Virus record (IMG/VR): IMGVR_UViG_3300045996_001687
Span: 1-43,303 of that record
Length of the DNA: 43,303 nucleotides
Direction: 5' to 3' (one strand)
From: a virus
Each line of letters starts with the position of its first letter. Position 1 is the stretch's first letter. Both the position numbers and the translations under genes were made by a program. Under the pieces are notes generated by a model. That model searched no databases, was not told the origin of the DNA, and was given only the letters and a program-made list of their open reading frames with translations. This document shows positions 35,700 through 43,300 of this stretch, in pieces.

Positions 35700-36014
35700 G
35701 CACTCATCCTACCACGGCTATAGCATGCCTGGATCCACTCTGGGGCCAGAGCTGTCCGCCTCCCGCAGGGGTGACAGGCACCTGACAGGCAGCCTGTCAG
35801 GTCGTTTTCCCAGGTCAGGGGCCGTTTTTGGGCTCAGGTGACAGGGGTGACAGGCAAAAGTGCATTGTTTGTTCCATGCGTGCGCGTGTGCGCGCGTGAG
35901 AGAGATGTTTTCCATACTTAGCCTGTCACCCCTGTCACCTAGGGTCTGAGCTGCAAAAACAGCTGACAGGCACCCTGTCAGGTGCCTGTCAGCTGTCCGA
36001 TATGCCCTGTCACC
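35700..36014. other. Iteron-rich noncoding region, candidate replication origin
   Basis: 315 bases without a gene. TGACAGG occurs in both orientations at 35772, 35783, 35793(-), 35839, 35848, 35922(-), 35931(-), 35964, 35974(-), 35985(-) and 36006(-), with one more at 36082(-) just inside the SF3 gene. Between the clusters is a less GC-rich stretch (35855-35920). This is the layout of an iteron origin, beside SF3 helicase and prim-pol genes. Confidence 0.75.
35717..35722 (-). promoter_or_regulatory. Promoter -10 for 35699
   Basis: Minus strand TATAGC followed by CGTGGTA, like the site at 5286. The leader is about 11 bases. It lies at the edge of the iteron region. Confidence 0.65.
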
Positions 36015-37409
36015 TCAGGCCGAGTAGGCCCAATCGCCGAACGGCTTGACCTTGGCGAGGGCCGTTTCCGACAGCCCGATCCCTGTCAGGTGCCATACCT
36101 TGGCCTGCCCGATCCGCTTGTCCGAGATCCCGGGCCGTTCCGCCAGCCGGTGCCGCAGCGTGGTCACGTCCGTGGCGTCCTTGGTCCGGCCCATGTCCTC
36201 GCACCAGCGGCGGTAGGCCTCAAAGAGCTCCTGCTGAGACACCTTCAAGTCCTCGCCCACGGTGCACATCTGCTCCAGGAACTCCGCGTCCGGGTCGGCG
36301 TACTCCCGGAACCGGGCGTCCACCTGGCCGTGGCTCTCGGGCCGGGTGAAGCGGCCTTGCTTCTCCAGGCGGTCCAGCCCGTCCAGGGCCCAGTTGAGGA
36401 TGCCGGGCAGCTCGGCCATGAGCCGGTCCTCCAGCGTGATGTCCTCCCGGCCGGCGAACGACACCGAGAACCGGATGTGGGTCATGCGGTTGGCCAGGGC
36501 CCCGGACCGGTTGATCAGTCGCGGCGTCTCGTTGCTCAGGATCATGAACCGGACCCCGAGGTGGCCCACCCACTCGGTCTGGTACTTCCGGTTTGCCCGC
36601 ACCTGATCGTTGCCGGTGATCCGGAGCAGCGGCTCCACCACCTCACCCGCAGCCCGCGAGGCCCATTTCGGTTCGCTGATCGTGGCCAGGCTCTTGCCGA
36701 TCAACCCGGACAGCCCGTACTCGCCGGCCAGGTCGTTCAGGGTCACGCCGGTGGTGTGGCCAGGCCCCAGCATGGCCTCCAGCACGCGCACGATGACGCC
36801 CTTACCGGACCGGCTGGCGCCCACCAGGCTGGCCATCATCTGGTGGTCTGTCCGGCCGCTGAGCACGTAGCCGAACCACTCCTGGAGGAAGTCGTGTGCC
36901 GTGGTGTCGCCGGGCAGGCTGCTGTCCAGGAAGGCCAGCCACTCGGCCGGGACGGCGTCCGGGACGTAATCGAACGGCAGGCTGGTCAGGTTGAACCGCA
37001 ACGGGCTGTGCGGTAGCAGGACCCGCTGGCCGTCCGGGTCCGTCTCCACCACGCCGTTGGCCAGGATCAGCCCGCGCACGTCCTCCCCGGTGCGCTGGAG
37101 GGCGCCGCGGCTCAGGGCATGCTCCAGGTCCGCGATCTTCTTCCGGGTGGGCGCCCACGGAACCACCTTGTCCTCGCCCTTGCTGTCCTTACCCACGTAC
37201 GTGGCCGTCTCGGTGGCCTGGTAGAGCCACTGGATCACCAGATCGTCCTGTTCCGGCGTCCAGTGCCGGCCGGTCCAGGTGTAGTAGGACCCGCGCCACC
37301 AGGCCAGGTCACCCGGGTACCGGGTGGCCAGGGTCCGTGCCACCTTGAGTGGCTGGTTCGGGTTGTCGAGTTCGTGCGTGCCCAGCTCCCGTTCGCTCTG
37401 CTGAGTCAC
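36015..37409 (-). CDS. SF3 (D5-like) replicative helicase
   Basis: A 464-residue protein. An N-terminal D5_N-like domain (SYYTWTGRHWTPEQDDLVIQ) is followed by SF3 motifs: A, LVGASRSGKGVIV (197-204); B-type region SLATISEPKW; C, HLGVRFMILSNE with sensor Asn; and an arginine finger region (ALANRMTHIRF). The C-terminal domain (EAYRRWCEDMGR) is typical of phage/plasmid D5 primase-helicases. It pairs with the prim-pol gene (ATGA overlap), and its end lies next to the iterons. Confidence 0.88.
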   Translation of the reverse strand: MTQQSERELGTHELDNPNQPLKVARTLATRYPGDLAWWRGSYYTWTGRHWTPEQDDLVIQWLYQATETATYVGKDSKGEDKVVPWAPTRKKIADLEHALSRGALQRTGEDVRGLILANGVVETDPDGQRVLLPHSPLRFNLTSLPFDYVPDAVPAEWLAFLDSSLPGDTTAHDFLQEWFGYVLSGRTDHQMMASLVGASRSGKGVIVRVLEAMLGPGHTTGVTLNDLAGEYGLSGLIGKSLATISEPKWASRAAGEVVEPLLRITGNDQVRANRKYQTEWVGHLGVRFMILSNETPRLINRSGALANRMTHIRFSVSFAGREDITLEDRLMAELPGILNWALDGLDRLEKQGRFTRPESHGQVDARFREYADPDAEFLEQMCTVGEDLKVSQQELFEAYRRWCEDMGRTKDATDVTTLRHRLAERPGISDKRIGQAKVWHLTGIGLSETALAKVKPFGDWAYSA

Positions 37410-38464
37410 CGTGCCACCTTCCGCATCAGTGCCGAGTACGCATCCGTAGGCGGCTGGTCATCGATGATCGAATACGGCTCCCGGCTCAGGCCCTGGCTGA
37501 GCGCGTCCTTCAGTCGGCTGTCCAGGGTCCAGCTGCGCCGGTTGGCGCGGTTCCAGGCGTCCGAGTGCACGCCGTTCTTCTGGGCCGCGGCCACCAGGAT
37601 CTCCTTGGCCTGCTCCAGGGTGAACAGCCCGGCGTTGGCCATCCGGGCGAACCAGATACCGGCCCCGCCCAGGGTCTTGTTGACCGTCCCCTCCGTCATG
37701 GTCAGGACGTTGTGGAGCTGGGTCAGCGTGTGGTTCTCGGCCACGGTGCGGCGGATGATCTGGCCGGCCGCATCCCATCCGTCGTCCTCGATCTCCTCAG
37801 CCTTCTCGGCTCGGAGGTTGCCGCCGCCGGTCCGCTGGGCCGCGGGCGAGTCCACCGGTGCGGTCAGCAGCTCCTGCCACGCCTCGGGCAGCACGGGCAG
37901 ATCGATCACCCGCGGCGGCGGCCCGTCCAGTCGGCGCCCGTCCGGGCCGTACCAGTGATAGAGCGCGCCACCGGCGGACAGGTTGACCGAGGGCCAGGCC
38001 ACCGCGTACCGGCGCCCGTAGTGCAGGATTTCGATGTTCGGGCCGTAGGCCTTGGCCAGGATCTCCTCCGCACCCGGGATGGCGATGCGGCCCATGCCCG
38101 TGCGGTAGAACCGGTGCCCGGCGTCGCCGGACCCGCGGGCAGTGTTGCGGTAGGTCGGCGGTAGCTGTCCCAGCTCGGCCTCTGCGGCGGCCAGGGTGGC
38201 CGCGCCGGCATGGCCCTCGTATTCGTCCACGTCCAGGCCGATGACCTGGCGCGGCATCCGCAGGCCCAGGTTGCGCCGCGCGAAGCGCTCCTGCTCCGTG
38301 CCCAGCTTGATCCGCGCCCAGCCGATCGGTGGTGCGTCGTATCCAGTCACGCCCTTGGGGACGGGTGACTTGGCCAGTGGCTCACGGTCGGTGCCCACCG
38401 GGAACACGTCCGCCCAGCCGCGCTGGTAGTACGTGAGCGCTGCTGCTCCGTACGGTCCGGTCAT
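37406..38464 (-). CDS. Primase-polymerase (bifunctional DNA primase/polymerase, N-terminal)
   Basis: A 352-residue protein from ATG 38464 (or 356 from ATG 38476; neither has a strong ribosome site). Prim-pol motifs: FPVGTDREPLAKSPVPKGV, IGLDVDEYEG (DxD, metal), SGDAGHRFYRT (S/H motif) and RRYAVAWPSVN (third motif). The C-terminal 130 residues are a helical domain. With SF3 helicase it forms a self-sufficient replication pair known from actinomycete plasmids and phages. No separate DNA polymerase was found. Confidence 0.85.
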   Translation of the reverse strand: MTGPYGAAALTYYQRGWADVFPVGTDREPLAKSPVPKGVTGYDAPPIGWARIKLGTEQERFARRNLGLRMPRQVIGLDVDEYEGHAGAATLAAAEAELGQLPPTYRNTARGSGDAGHRFYRTGMGRIAIPGAEEILAKAYGPNIEILHYGRRYAVAWPSVNLSAGGALYHWYGPDGRRLDGPPPRVIDLPVLPEAWQELLTAPVDSPAAQRTGGGNLRAEKAEEIEDDGWDAAGQIIRRTVAENHTLTQLHNVLTMTEGTVNKTLGGAGIWFARMANAGLFTLEQAKEILVAAAQKNGVHSDAWNRANRRSWTLDSRLKDALSQGLSREPYSIIDDQPPTDAYSALMRKVAR

Positions 38465-38510
38465 CTTTGGTACCATTTCTGTGCGGATTGAACTGGATAG
38501 CTGACTGGAA

Positions 38511-38541
38511 ACGGCCTGGTGTGGCGCCAGGCCGTTTTTCT
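38511..38541. terminator. Hairpin between 38564 and the prim-pol gene
   Basis: Stem ACGGCCTGG (38511-38519) / CCAGGCCGT (38527-38535) with a T run (TTTTTC) on the plus strand side. The leftward genes also have a weaker T run (GTTTCC). It may terminate leftward transcripts or stop antisense ones. Confidence 0.6.
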
Positions 38542-38563
38542 CTGGGCTGATCAGCGTATGCCG

Positions 38564-38821
38564 TCACCGGCCCAGCAAGGCGGCAATGCGCCGCATCTCG
38601 TCCGCGCCGTACTCCTCATTGCCGCTCGCCTCCAGGGCCTCGGCGATGGCCTCGGGCTCTGCGGTATCGAGCGCGGCCATGATCTCGTCCCGGACGCCGG
38701 GCTCCAGCACGGTCCAGCCGTTGCCGCGCATCTCGTCGGCCCAGCGTGCCTGCTTGATCAACGTGCGCGCGGCCCGGGCTACCGCAGTAGCCTCGGGCCG
38801 CGTCATCGTTCTCTGCTCCAT
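38564..38821 (-). CDS. Small helical protein under a palindromic operator
   Basis: An 85-residue acidic helical protein: MEQRTMTRPEATAVARAART, KQARWADEMRGNGWTVLEPG, EPEAIAEALEASGNEEYGAD, MRRIAALLGR. A 22-bp palindrome lies 14 bases before ATG 38821, so its expression is probably controlled by a dimeric regulator. Function unknown. Confidence 0.7.
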   Translation of the reverse strand: MEQRTMTRPEATAVARAARTLIKQARWADEMRGNGWTVLEPGVRDEIMAALDTAEPEAIAEALEASGNEEYGADEMRRIAALLGR

Positions 38822-38834
38822 GATCAGAGCCTAT

Positions 38835-38856
38835 CACAATACAGTTCTGTATTGTG
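38835..38856. promoter_or_regulatory. 22-bp palindromic operator
   Basis: CACAATACAG (38835-38844), TT, CTGTATTGTG (38847-38856): perfect 10-bp arms, AT-rich in a GC-rich genome. It lies between the SF1 helicase stop and the start of the 85-residue gene. The only site of this type seen. Confidence 0.75.
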
Positions 38857-40143
38857 TCATGTCTTGATGCTGGCCAAGGTCAGCGTCTGACGCGCCCGGG
38901 TTGCCGCGGTGTAGAGCCACTTCCTGGCGTCCTCCACGGCCGACCCCATGCCCTCGCGCCGGGCCTTCATGGAGATCATCCCCGGGGTCTCATCGAAGAC
39001 GTACACGCTCTCCCATTCCGAGCCCTGGGCCTTGTGCACGGTGATGGCCTGGGCGAACGTGGCCAGCATGCGGTTGCCGCGCTGGCCGGCGCCGCTCTTC
39101 TTGGCCGCGTCCTGGTGGTCCATGCCCAGGAAGCCGTCCGCGAACGCGTTGATGGTCCTGTGGGCGCCCTCATCGGTGACCACCTCCAGCACCGGGCCGC
39201 CGGGGGTCTGCTGCACGCCGAGCACATCGAACTGCTGGCCGTTGAACACGGCCAGGTCCTTGTTGTTGGTCAGGCACATGACCCGGTCACCGGCCACCGG
39301 GACACCCTCGGGGAAGCCGTGCAGCTGGCGCATGGCCTTGACCAGGCTCCACCGGCGCTTATTGCTCCAGACCAGCACCTGATCGTGCTCCATGGCGTGA
39401 CGCACACTGACCCCGATCCGATCGCTCGAGCTCAGTCCGAGGCCGGGGCCGTCACTCTCCCGGATCCGAGTGGCCAGGGCGGTGATCGGGTTGTCCAGGG
39501 CCGAGCGGTGGATCTCGGTCAGCAGGTGGTCCGGCTTGGCGTTGGTGTAGTAGCCGCCGCCCTCCACCGGCGGGAGCTGGGCCGGGTCGCCGAGCACCAG
39601 GATCGGCACGCCCAGGCTCTCCACGTCGTTGGCCAGCTTGGCGTTGACCATGGAGACCTCATCGAGCACGATCAGGCTCGCGCTGGCCCACTCGCACATC
39701 GGGTTGAGCTCCCAGCTGACCCGGCGCGCGTTGGCCTCCAGCTCCGGGATCAGGGCCTCCAACTCCTTGTAGCGCGCGGTGGCCTCGGGCTCGCTGTCGA
39801 TCACGCCGGACGCCAGGATGTTGTCCCGTTCCTCCCGGGCGGCCATCAAGGCCTCGCTTGCCTCGGCGCTGGTCGTGGGCAGGTAGATGGCCGAGTGGAT
39901 GGTGGAGGTGGGCTCGGCGCCCTTGCTGCGGAGCACGTGGGCAGCCTTGCCGGTGAACGTCCCGTAGACCACGTTCCGCAGCCCGAGCAGCGCCGGCAGC
40001 TCCTTGGCCAGGGTGGTCTTGCCGGTACCGGCATAGCCGAAGAGCCGGAAGACGGCGGATCCCCAGCCGAACGAGCGCACGTCCGCGTGCCAATTCTTGA
40101 TCTTCTCGATGCCAGCAAGTTGCTGGGCGGAAAGCTCTGTCAT
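38857..40143 (-). CDS. SF1 helicase, RecD2/Dda-like
   Basis: A 428-residue protein. Motifs in order: FRLFGYAGTGKTTL (Walker A, 36-43), GTFTGKAA (Ia), LIVLDEVSMV (DEVS, 161-164), PILVLGDPAQLPPVEG (III, 185-193), TEIHRSA (IV region), ITVHKAQGSEW (V) and WLYTAATRAR (VI). It is a 5'-3' helicase of the Dda/RecD2 type. ATG 40143 is seven bases after TATAGT. Codons upstream of this ATG in the same frame lie in the promoter and are not coding. Confidence 0.88.
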   Translation of the reverse strand: MTELSAQQLAGIEKIKNWHADVRSFGWGSAVFRLFGYAGTGKTTLAKELPALLGLRNVVYGTFTGKAAHVLRSKGAEPTSTIHSAIYLPTTSAEASEALMAAREERDNILASGVIDSEPEATARYKELEALIPELEANARRVSWELNPMCEWASASLIVLDEVSMVNAKLANDVESLGVPILVLGDPAQLPPVEGGGYYTNAKPDHLLTEIHRSALDNPITALATRIRESDGPGLGLSSSDRIGVSVRHAMEHDQVLVWSNKRRWSLVKAMRQLHGFPEGVPVAGDRVMCLTNNKDLAVFNGQQFDVLGVQQTPGGPVLEVVTDEGAHRTINAFADGFLGMDHQDAAKKSGAGQRGNRMLATFAQAITVHKAQGSEWESVYVFDETPGMISMKARREGMGSAVEDARKWLYTAATRARQTLTLASIKT

Positions 40144-40150
40144 GCTGTTG

Positions 40151-40156
40151 ACTATA
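40151..40156 (-). promoter_or_regulatory. Promoter -10 for the SF1 helicase (nearly leaderless)
   Basis: Minus strand TCTGCTATAGTCAACAGC then ATG 40143, seven bases after the -10 box. Divergent from the promoter at 40185-40214. Confidence 0.7.
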
Positions 40157-40184
40157 GCAGAGGAAGATCGGGCCCCGCTACGTG

Positions 40185-40214
40185 TTGCCGATACGTGCCT
40201 ACGTCCGCTATAGT
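40185..40214 (+). promoter_or_regulatory. Promoter for the early operon (leaderless)
   Basis: -35 TTGCCG (40185-40190), 18-base spacer, -10 TATAGT (40209-40214), then ACAGGT and ATG 40221. It contains CTACGTCCGCTATAG, one base from the perfect 15-mer. It should drive the whole rightward early operon across the contig junction. Confidence 0.85.
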
Positions 40215-40220
40215 ACAGGT

Positions 40221-40433
40221 ATGAAGAGCACACTCCCGGACCCCACGATCACCGGCCCCTGCCAAGCCCAGGCGCACTGGACGTGCACTGGTCAGGCCGC
40301 GGGCGAGCGCCTGAACCCGCTGGCCATGCTCCCGGGCAGCGAGGTCCCCGCGGACTACGTGCCGATGTGCCAGCCGTGCGTGGACCATCTCTCGGACGCC
40401 TACGTGGCCGCCGTGCACGGGGGCCGGGCGTGA
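40221..40433 (+). CDS. Small zinc-binding protein, leaderless, first early gene
   Basis: A 70-residue protein. Cys residues at CQAQAHWTCTG and MCQPCVDHL could form a treble-clef or zinc ribbon. ATG 40221 lies exactly six bases after TATAGT. Being first in the early operon it may be a regulator or host-takeover protein. Overlaps the next gene (GTGA). Confidence 0.7.
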   Translation: MKSTLPDPTITGPCQAQAHWTCTGQAAGERLNPLAMLPGSEVPADYVPMCQPCVDHLSDAYVAAVHGGRA

Positions 40434-40870
40434 CCCCCGCCGAGCGCGTGGTGGTGGAGGCAGCGGTCCGGTGGGCCGCACTCTGGGAGCGTCGTCCCAC
40501 CGGCAACCACGCGCCGCTCTGGGACGCTGTCCAAGTGCTCCTGGCCGAGCGCGCCGGCTCGCAGCCTCTGACCGTGGAGATCACCTGGGGCCAGGTGGTG
40601 GAGGGCGACAAGCTCTACCGCGCGCCGAACGGCGGCCCGGCCCAGGTCGGCCAGCCCGGTGGTGTCTGGCGCGAGGTCACCCAGTCCGGCCCGCTGGACG
40701 GCGGCAAGGTGATGCGGATCCACGTCCAGGGCCTCCCGCGGCCCATCCAGCCCAGCGCGGCCAAGCCCGTCATCGTCCGGCGCGGCAAGACCGGCCAGGG
40801 CGTGGACGCGCTCGGCTCGGTGCTCTGGTCCGGCCCGTCCGCACGCACACACGAGAGCGAGGAAGCATGA
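40430..40870 (+). CDS. Hypothetical early protein
   Basis: A 146-residue protein from GTG 40430. N-terminal helix (AERVVVEAAVRWAALWERRP), then a beta-rich domain beginning VEITWGQVVEGDKLYRAPNG and GGKVMRIHVQGLPR; C-terminal tail polar. Not recognised. GTGA and ATGA overlaps. Confidence 0.7.
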   Translation: MTPAERVVVEAAVRWAALWERRPTGNHAPLWDAVQVLLAERAGSQPLTVEITWGQVVEGDKLYRAPNGGPAQVGQPGGVWREVTQSGPLDGGKVMRIHVQGLPRPIQPSAAKPVIVRRGKTGQGVDALGSVLWSGPSARTHESEEA

Positions 40871-41298
40871 GCAAGGCTCAGTGGCTCTGCCTGGGCGGCC
40901 CCATCCACGGCCAGTACCGGACGGCCGGCCTGGAGCTGCTGGTCCCGGACCCGGACGCCGTGCCGGTGGAGTACAGCTCCGTGTTCGGCCGGCGCCGGGT
41001 GGCCGTACCGGCCCCGCCGATCCTGTACCGGCCAACCCGAATCTCTCTGCCCGGCTGGACGGTCAAGCTGCCGGTCTGGTGCGAGGACCGCATTGCCCGC
41101 GGCAGGGCCGCGCCCGTGTTCGCCTCGGTGCTGCCCGGTGGGCTGCACGGCGTCCCGCGGGACGCGGCCTGGGCCTGCCGCTGGTGCTACGGCCGGCCGA
41201 TGGACGGCCATGAGACGTGCTCCCGCGTGCAGTGCATCTCGCACTGGCACGCGGTCAAGAGCCTGGACACCCTGACCTGGAGAGGCGAGGAGCGATGA
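40867..41298 (+). CDS. Hypothetical protein with a C-terminal zinc site
   Basis: A 143-residue protein. It begins MSKAQWLCLGGPIHGQYRTA, a common opening among short actinophage proteins. The C terminus has ACRWCYGRPMDGHETCSRVQ C, with four Cys likely binding zinc. Ribosome site GAGAGCGAGGAAG before ATG 40867. Unknown function. Overlaps the next gene (ATGA). Confidence 0.7.
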   Translation: MSKAQWLCLGGPIHGQYRTAGLELLVPDPDAVPVEYSSVFGRRRVAVPAPPILYRPTRISLPGWTVKLPVWCEDRIARGRAAPVFASVLPGGLHGVPRDAAWACRWCYGRPMDGHETCSRVQCISHWHAVKSLDTLTWRGEER

Positions 41299-41495
41299 GC
41301 ATCCGAGGACTGCTCTACCAAGGTCGCTGCGATCACTGCGGTGCCCTCACGGCCCAGATGGACAGTCAGTTCACCGTGGATCGCTGGATGCGGGACAACG
41401 GATGGAGTATGGGCGTCCGGCTGAACGGGGAGCGTGCCAAGCGCGGTGGCCTGGACTACTGCCCGGAGTGCTCGCGGCGGCGGTGGCCTTCATGA
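41295..41495 (+). CDS. Small zinc-ribbon protein
   Basis: A 66-residue protein with two CxxC pairs (GRCDHCGA near residue 12 and YCPECSRRR near residue 56), a classic zinc ribbon. Probably binds DNA, RNA or a polymerase. Third zinc-site protein in a row. Overlaps the helicase start (ATGA). Confidence 0.75.
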   Translation: MSIRGLLYQGRCDHCGALTAQMDSQFTVDRWMRDNGWSMGVRLNGERAKRGGLDYCPECSRRRWPS

Positions 41496-43300
41496 CCCAC
41501 CTCCGCGAGTACCAGCAGCAGGCCCTGGCCGCGTTCCGGGACGCGCTGTCAAGCGATGTCAACCGGGTGGCGCTGGAGATGGCCACCGGCCTGGGCAAGA
41601 CCGTCACCGGCGCCCAGGCCGCGGTGGACTTCCTGGACAGCGCCACCCAGGAGGCATTCTTCGACAACGACCATCGGGAGCGCCAGCGCGTCCTGGTCCT
41701 CGTGCACACCGAGGAGATCACCGGCCAATGGGTGGAGAAGCTCCAGTTCGCTGTGTCCCGCGGCGAGCTCCCGTACTCGATCGGCGTGGTCAAGGGCGAC
41801 CGGAACGAGGTGGCCGCGGACATCGTGGTGGCCAGCGTCTGGACCCTGGCCCAGCCCGGCCGGCGGGAGCAGATCACGGACGTGGGTTTCGTGATCGTGG
41901 ACGAGTGCCACCATGCCGTGTCGCCCACGTTCCTGAGCCTGCTGGAGTACTACGGGGTGATGGACAGGCCGTGCACATGCCGTGCCGCGGCAGAGGGCGG
42001 CGGCCATGACCACGGATGCCGCTACTGGCCGGCGGCTGTCCCGACCCTGGGCCTGTCCGCCACTCTGGCCAGGACGGACGGACAGGGCCTGGGCAGGGTC
42101 TGGCAGGACATGCCGTTCAGCCGCTCGTTGCCGTGGGCCATCCGCAAGGGCTACCTGATCGATCTGGTGCCCTACACCATCAAGATCCCTGACCTGGACA
42201 TGTCCTCGGACAGTGCCCTGGACACGTCGCTGGCCGGCGGCCTGGCGCCCGAGGCGGTAGTGAGCGCGTGGCGGGACAAGGTGGAGTTCGGCCAGTTCAT
42301 GGAGCAGGCTGCGCTATCCACCGTGCTCTTCGCGCCGCTGGTCAAGTCGGCCCAGGCTTTCGCGGACGCGTTCAACGCGGCCGGGGTCAAGGCCGAGGTG
42401 GTCCACGGCAAGATGGCGGACGCGGCGGTGGCCGCCGTCATGGAGCGCTACGAGTCCGGCGTGACCACGGTGGTCTGCAACGCCATGAAGCTCACCGAGG
42501 GCTGGGACTCCCCGCGGACCATGTGCGTGATCGTGGCTAGGCCGACCCAGAGCGTCCCGTTGTTCGTCCAGATGGTGGGCCGCGGTGTCCGGCCATGGCT
42601 GGCGCCCGAGGCCCCGCCGCGGGAGGAGCAGCGATGCATCCTGCTGTGCGTCCAGGGCACGTCCAACCAGCTGGCCACCGTGGCCGACCTGTCCGACAAC
42701 ATCGGCCAGGTCACGGACGGCCAGAGCCTGTTGGCCATGGAGGACCAGTGGGACCTGGGCAAGGACATCCCGGACGAGACCGAGGCCTACCGCGGGCCGG
42801 TCCGGGTGGAGCAGTGGGACATGGCCGTCCAGGCCAGTAGCAAGGCCTGGCAGTACACCGAGGGCGGCGTGCCGTTCCTGCCCACGGCCAAGAAGGGACA
42901 GGGCTACGTCTTCTGTGTCCAGGACATGTCCGGGACATGGGGAGTGTGGCACCGGGGTGTTGTCCAGGTCGGCACGCCCGCCCTCGTCCAGCGCATGGCC
43001 ACCGCCCCCGATCTGGAGCTGGCTATGGCCGTGGCCGAGGACGTGGCCCAGGATCTGGGCGGGGACGTGGGCGCTCTGCTGGCCGACAAGACCAGGGCGT
43101 GGCGCAAGGACGTGCCGTCGCCCGAGCTGACCGGGCTGGCCCGCTCGGTGGGCGTACCGGAGAAAGAGATCGGGCGGATCCTGACCCAGCGGGCCGCCGG
43201 CAAGGCCGGAAAGTTGTCGGACCTCATCACTAGAGTCCAGGCCAGCAAGGTGCTGGACCGGGTGGCGAGCAAGATCAAAGAGCGAGGGAGCAAGGCATGA
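41492..43300 (+). CDS. SF2 DNA helicase (DECH box) with Cys-rich insertion
   Basis: A 602-residue protein. LREYQQQALAAFRDAL (Q-like motif), MATGLGKTVT (31-37), VHTEEITGQW (Ia), IVDECHHAV (DECH 137-140), GLSATLARTDG (189-191), TVVCNAMKLTEGWDSP and PLFVQMVGRGVRPW (VI). Between motifs II and III is an insertion CTCRAAAEGGGHDHGC (161-176) with spacing fit for zinc. The C-terminal 180 residues have no recognised domain. It is a ComFA/RAD25/UvsW-like translocase that may unwind recombination or replication intermediates. Confidence 0.87.
   Translation: MTHLREYQQQALAAFRDALSSDVNRVALEMATGLGKTVTGAQAAVDFLDSATQEAFFDNDHRERQRVLVLVHTEEITGQWVEKLQFAVSRGELPYSIGVVKGDRNEVAADIVVASVWTLAQPGRREQITDVGFVIVDECHHAVSPTFLSLLEYYGVMDRPCTCRAAAEGGGHDHGCRYWPAAVPTLGLSATLARTDGQGLGRVWQDMPFSRSLPWAIRKGYLIDLVPYTIKIPDLDMSSDSALDTSLAGGLAPEAVVSAWRDKVEFGQFMEQAALSTVLFAPLVKSAQAFADAFNAAGVKAEVVHGKMADAAVAAVMERYESGVTTVVCNAMKLTEGWDSPRTMCVIVARPTQSVPLFVQMVGRGVRPWLAPEAPPREEQRCILLCVQGTSNQLATVADLSDNIGQVTDGQSLLAMEDQWDLGKDIPDETEAYRGPVRVEQWDMAVQASSKAWQYTEGGVPFLPTAKKGQGYVFCVQDMSGTWGVWHRGVVQVGTPALVQRMATAPDLELAMAVAEDVAQDLGGDVGALLADKTRAWRKDVPSPELTGLARSVGVPEKEIGRILTQRAAGKAGKLSDLITRVQASKVLDRVASKIKERGSKA

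Noticed and set aside
35700-36014. CRISPR array
   Set aside because: Repeats are 7-10 bases, in both orientations and at irregular spacing.
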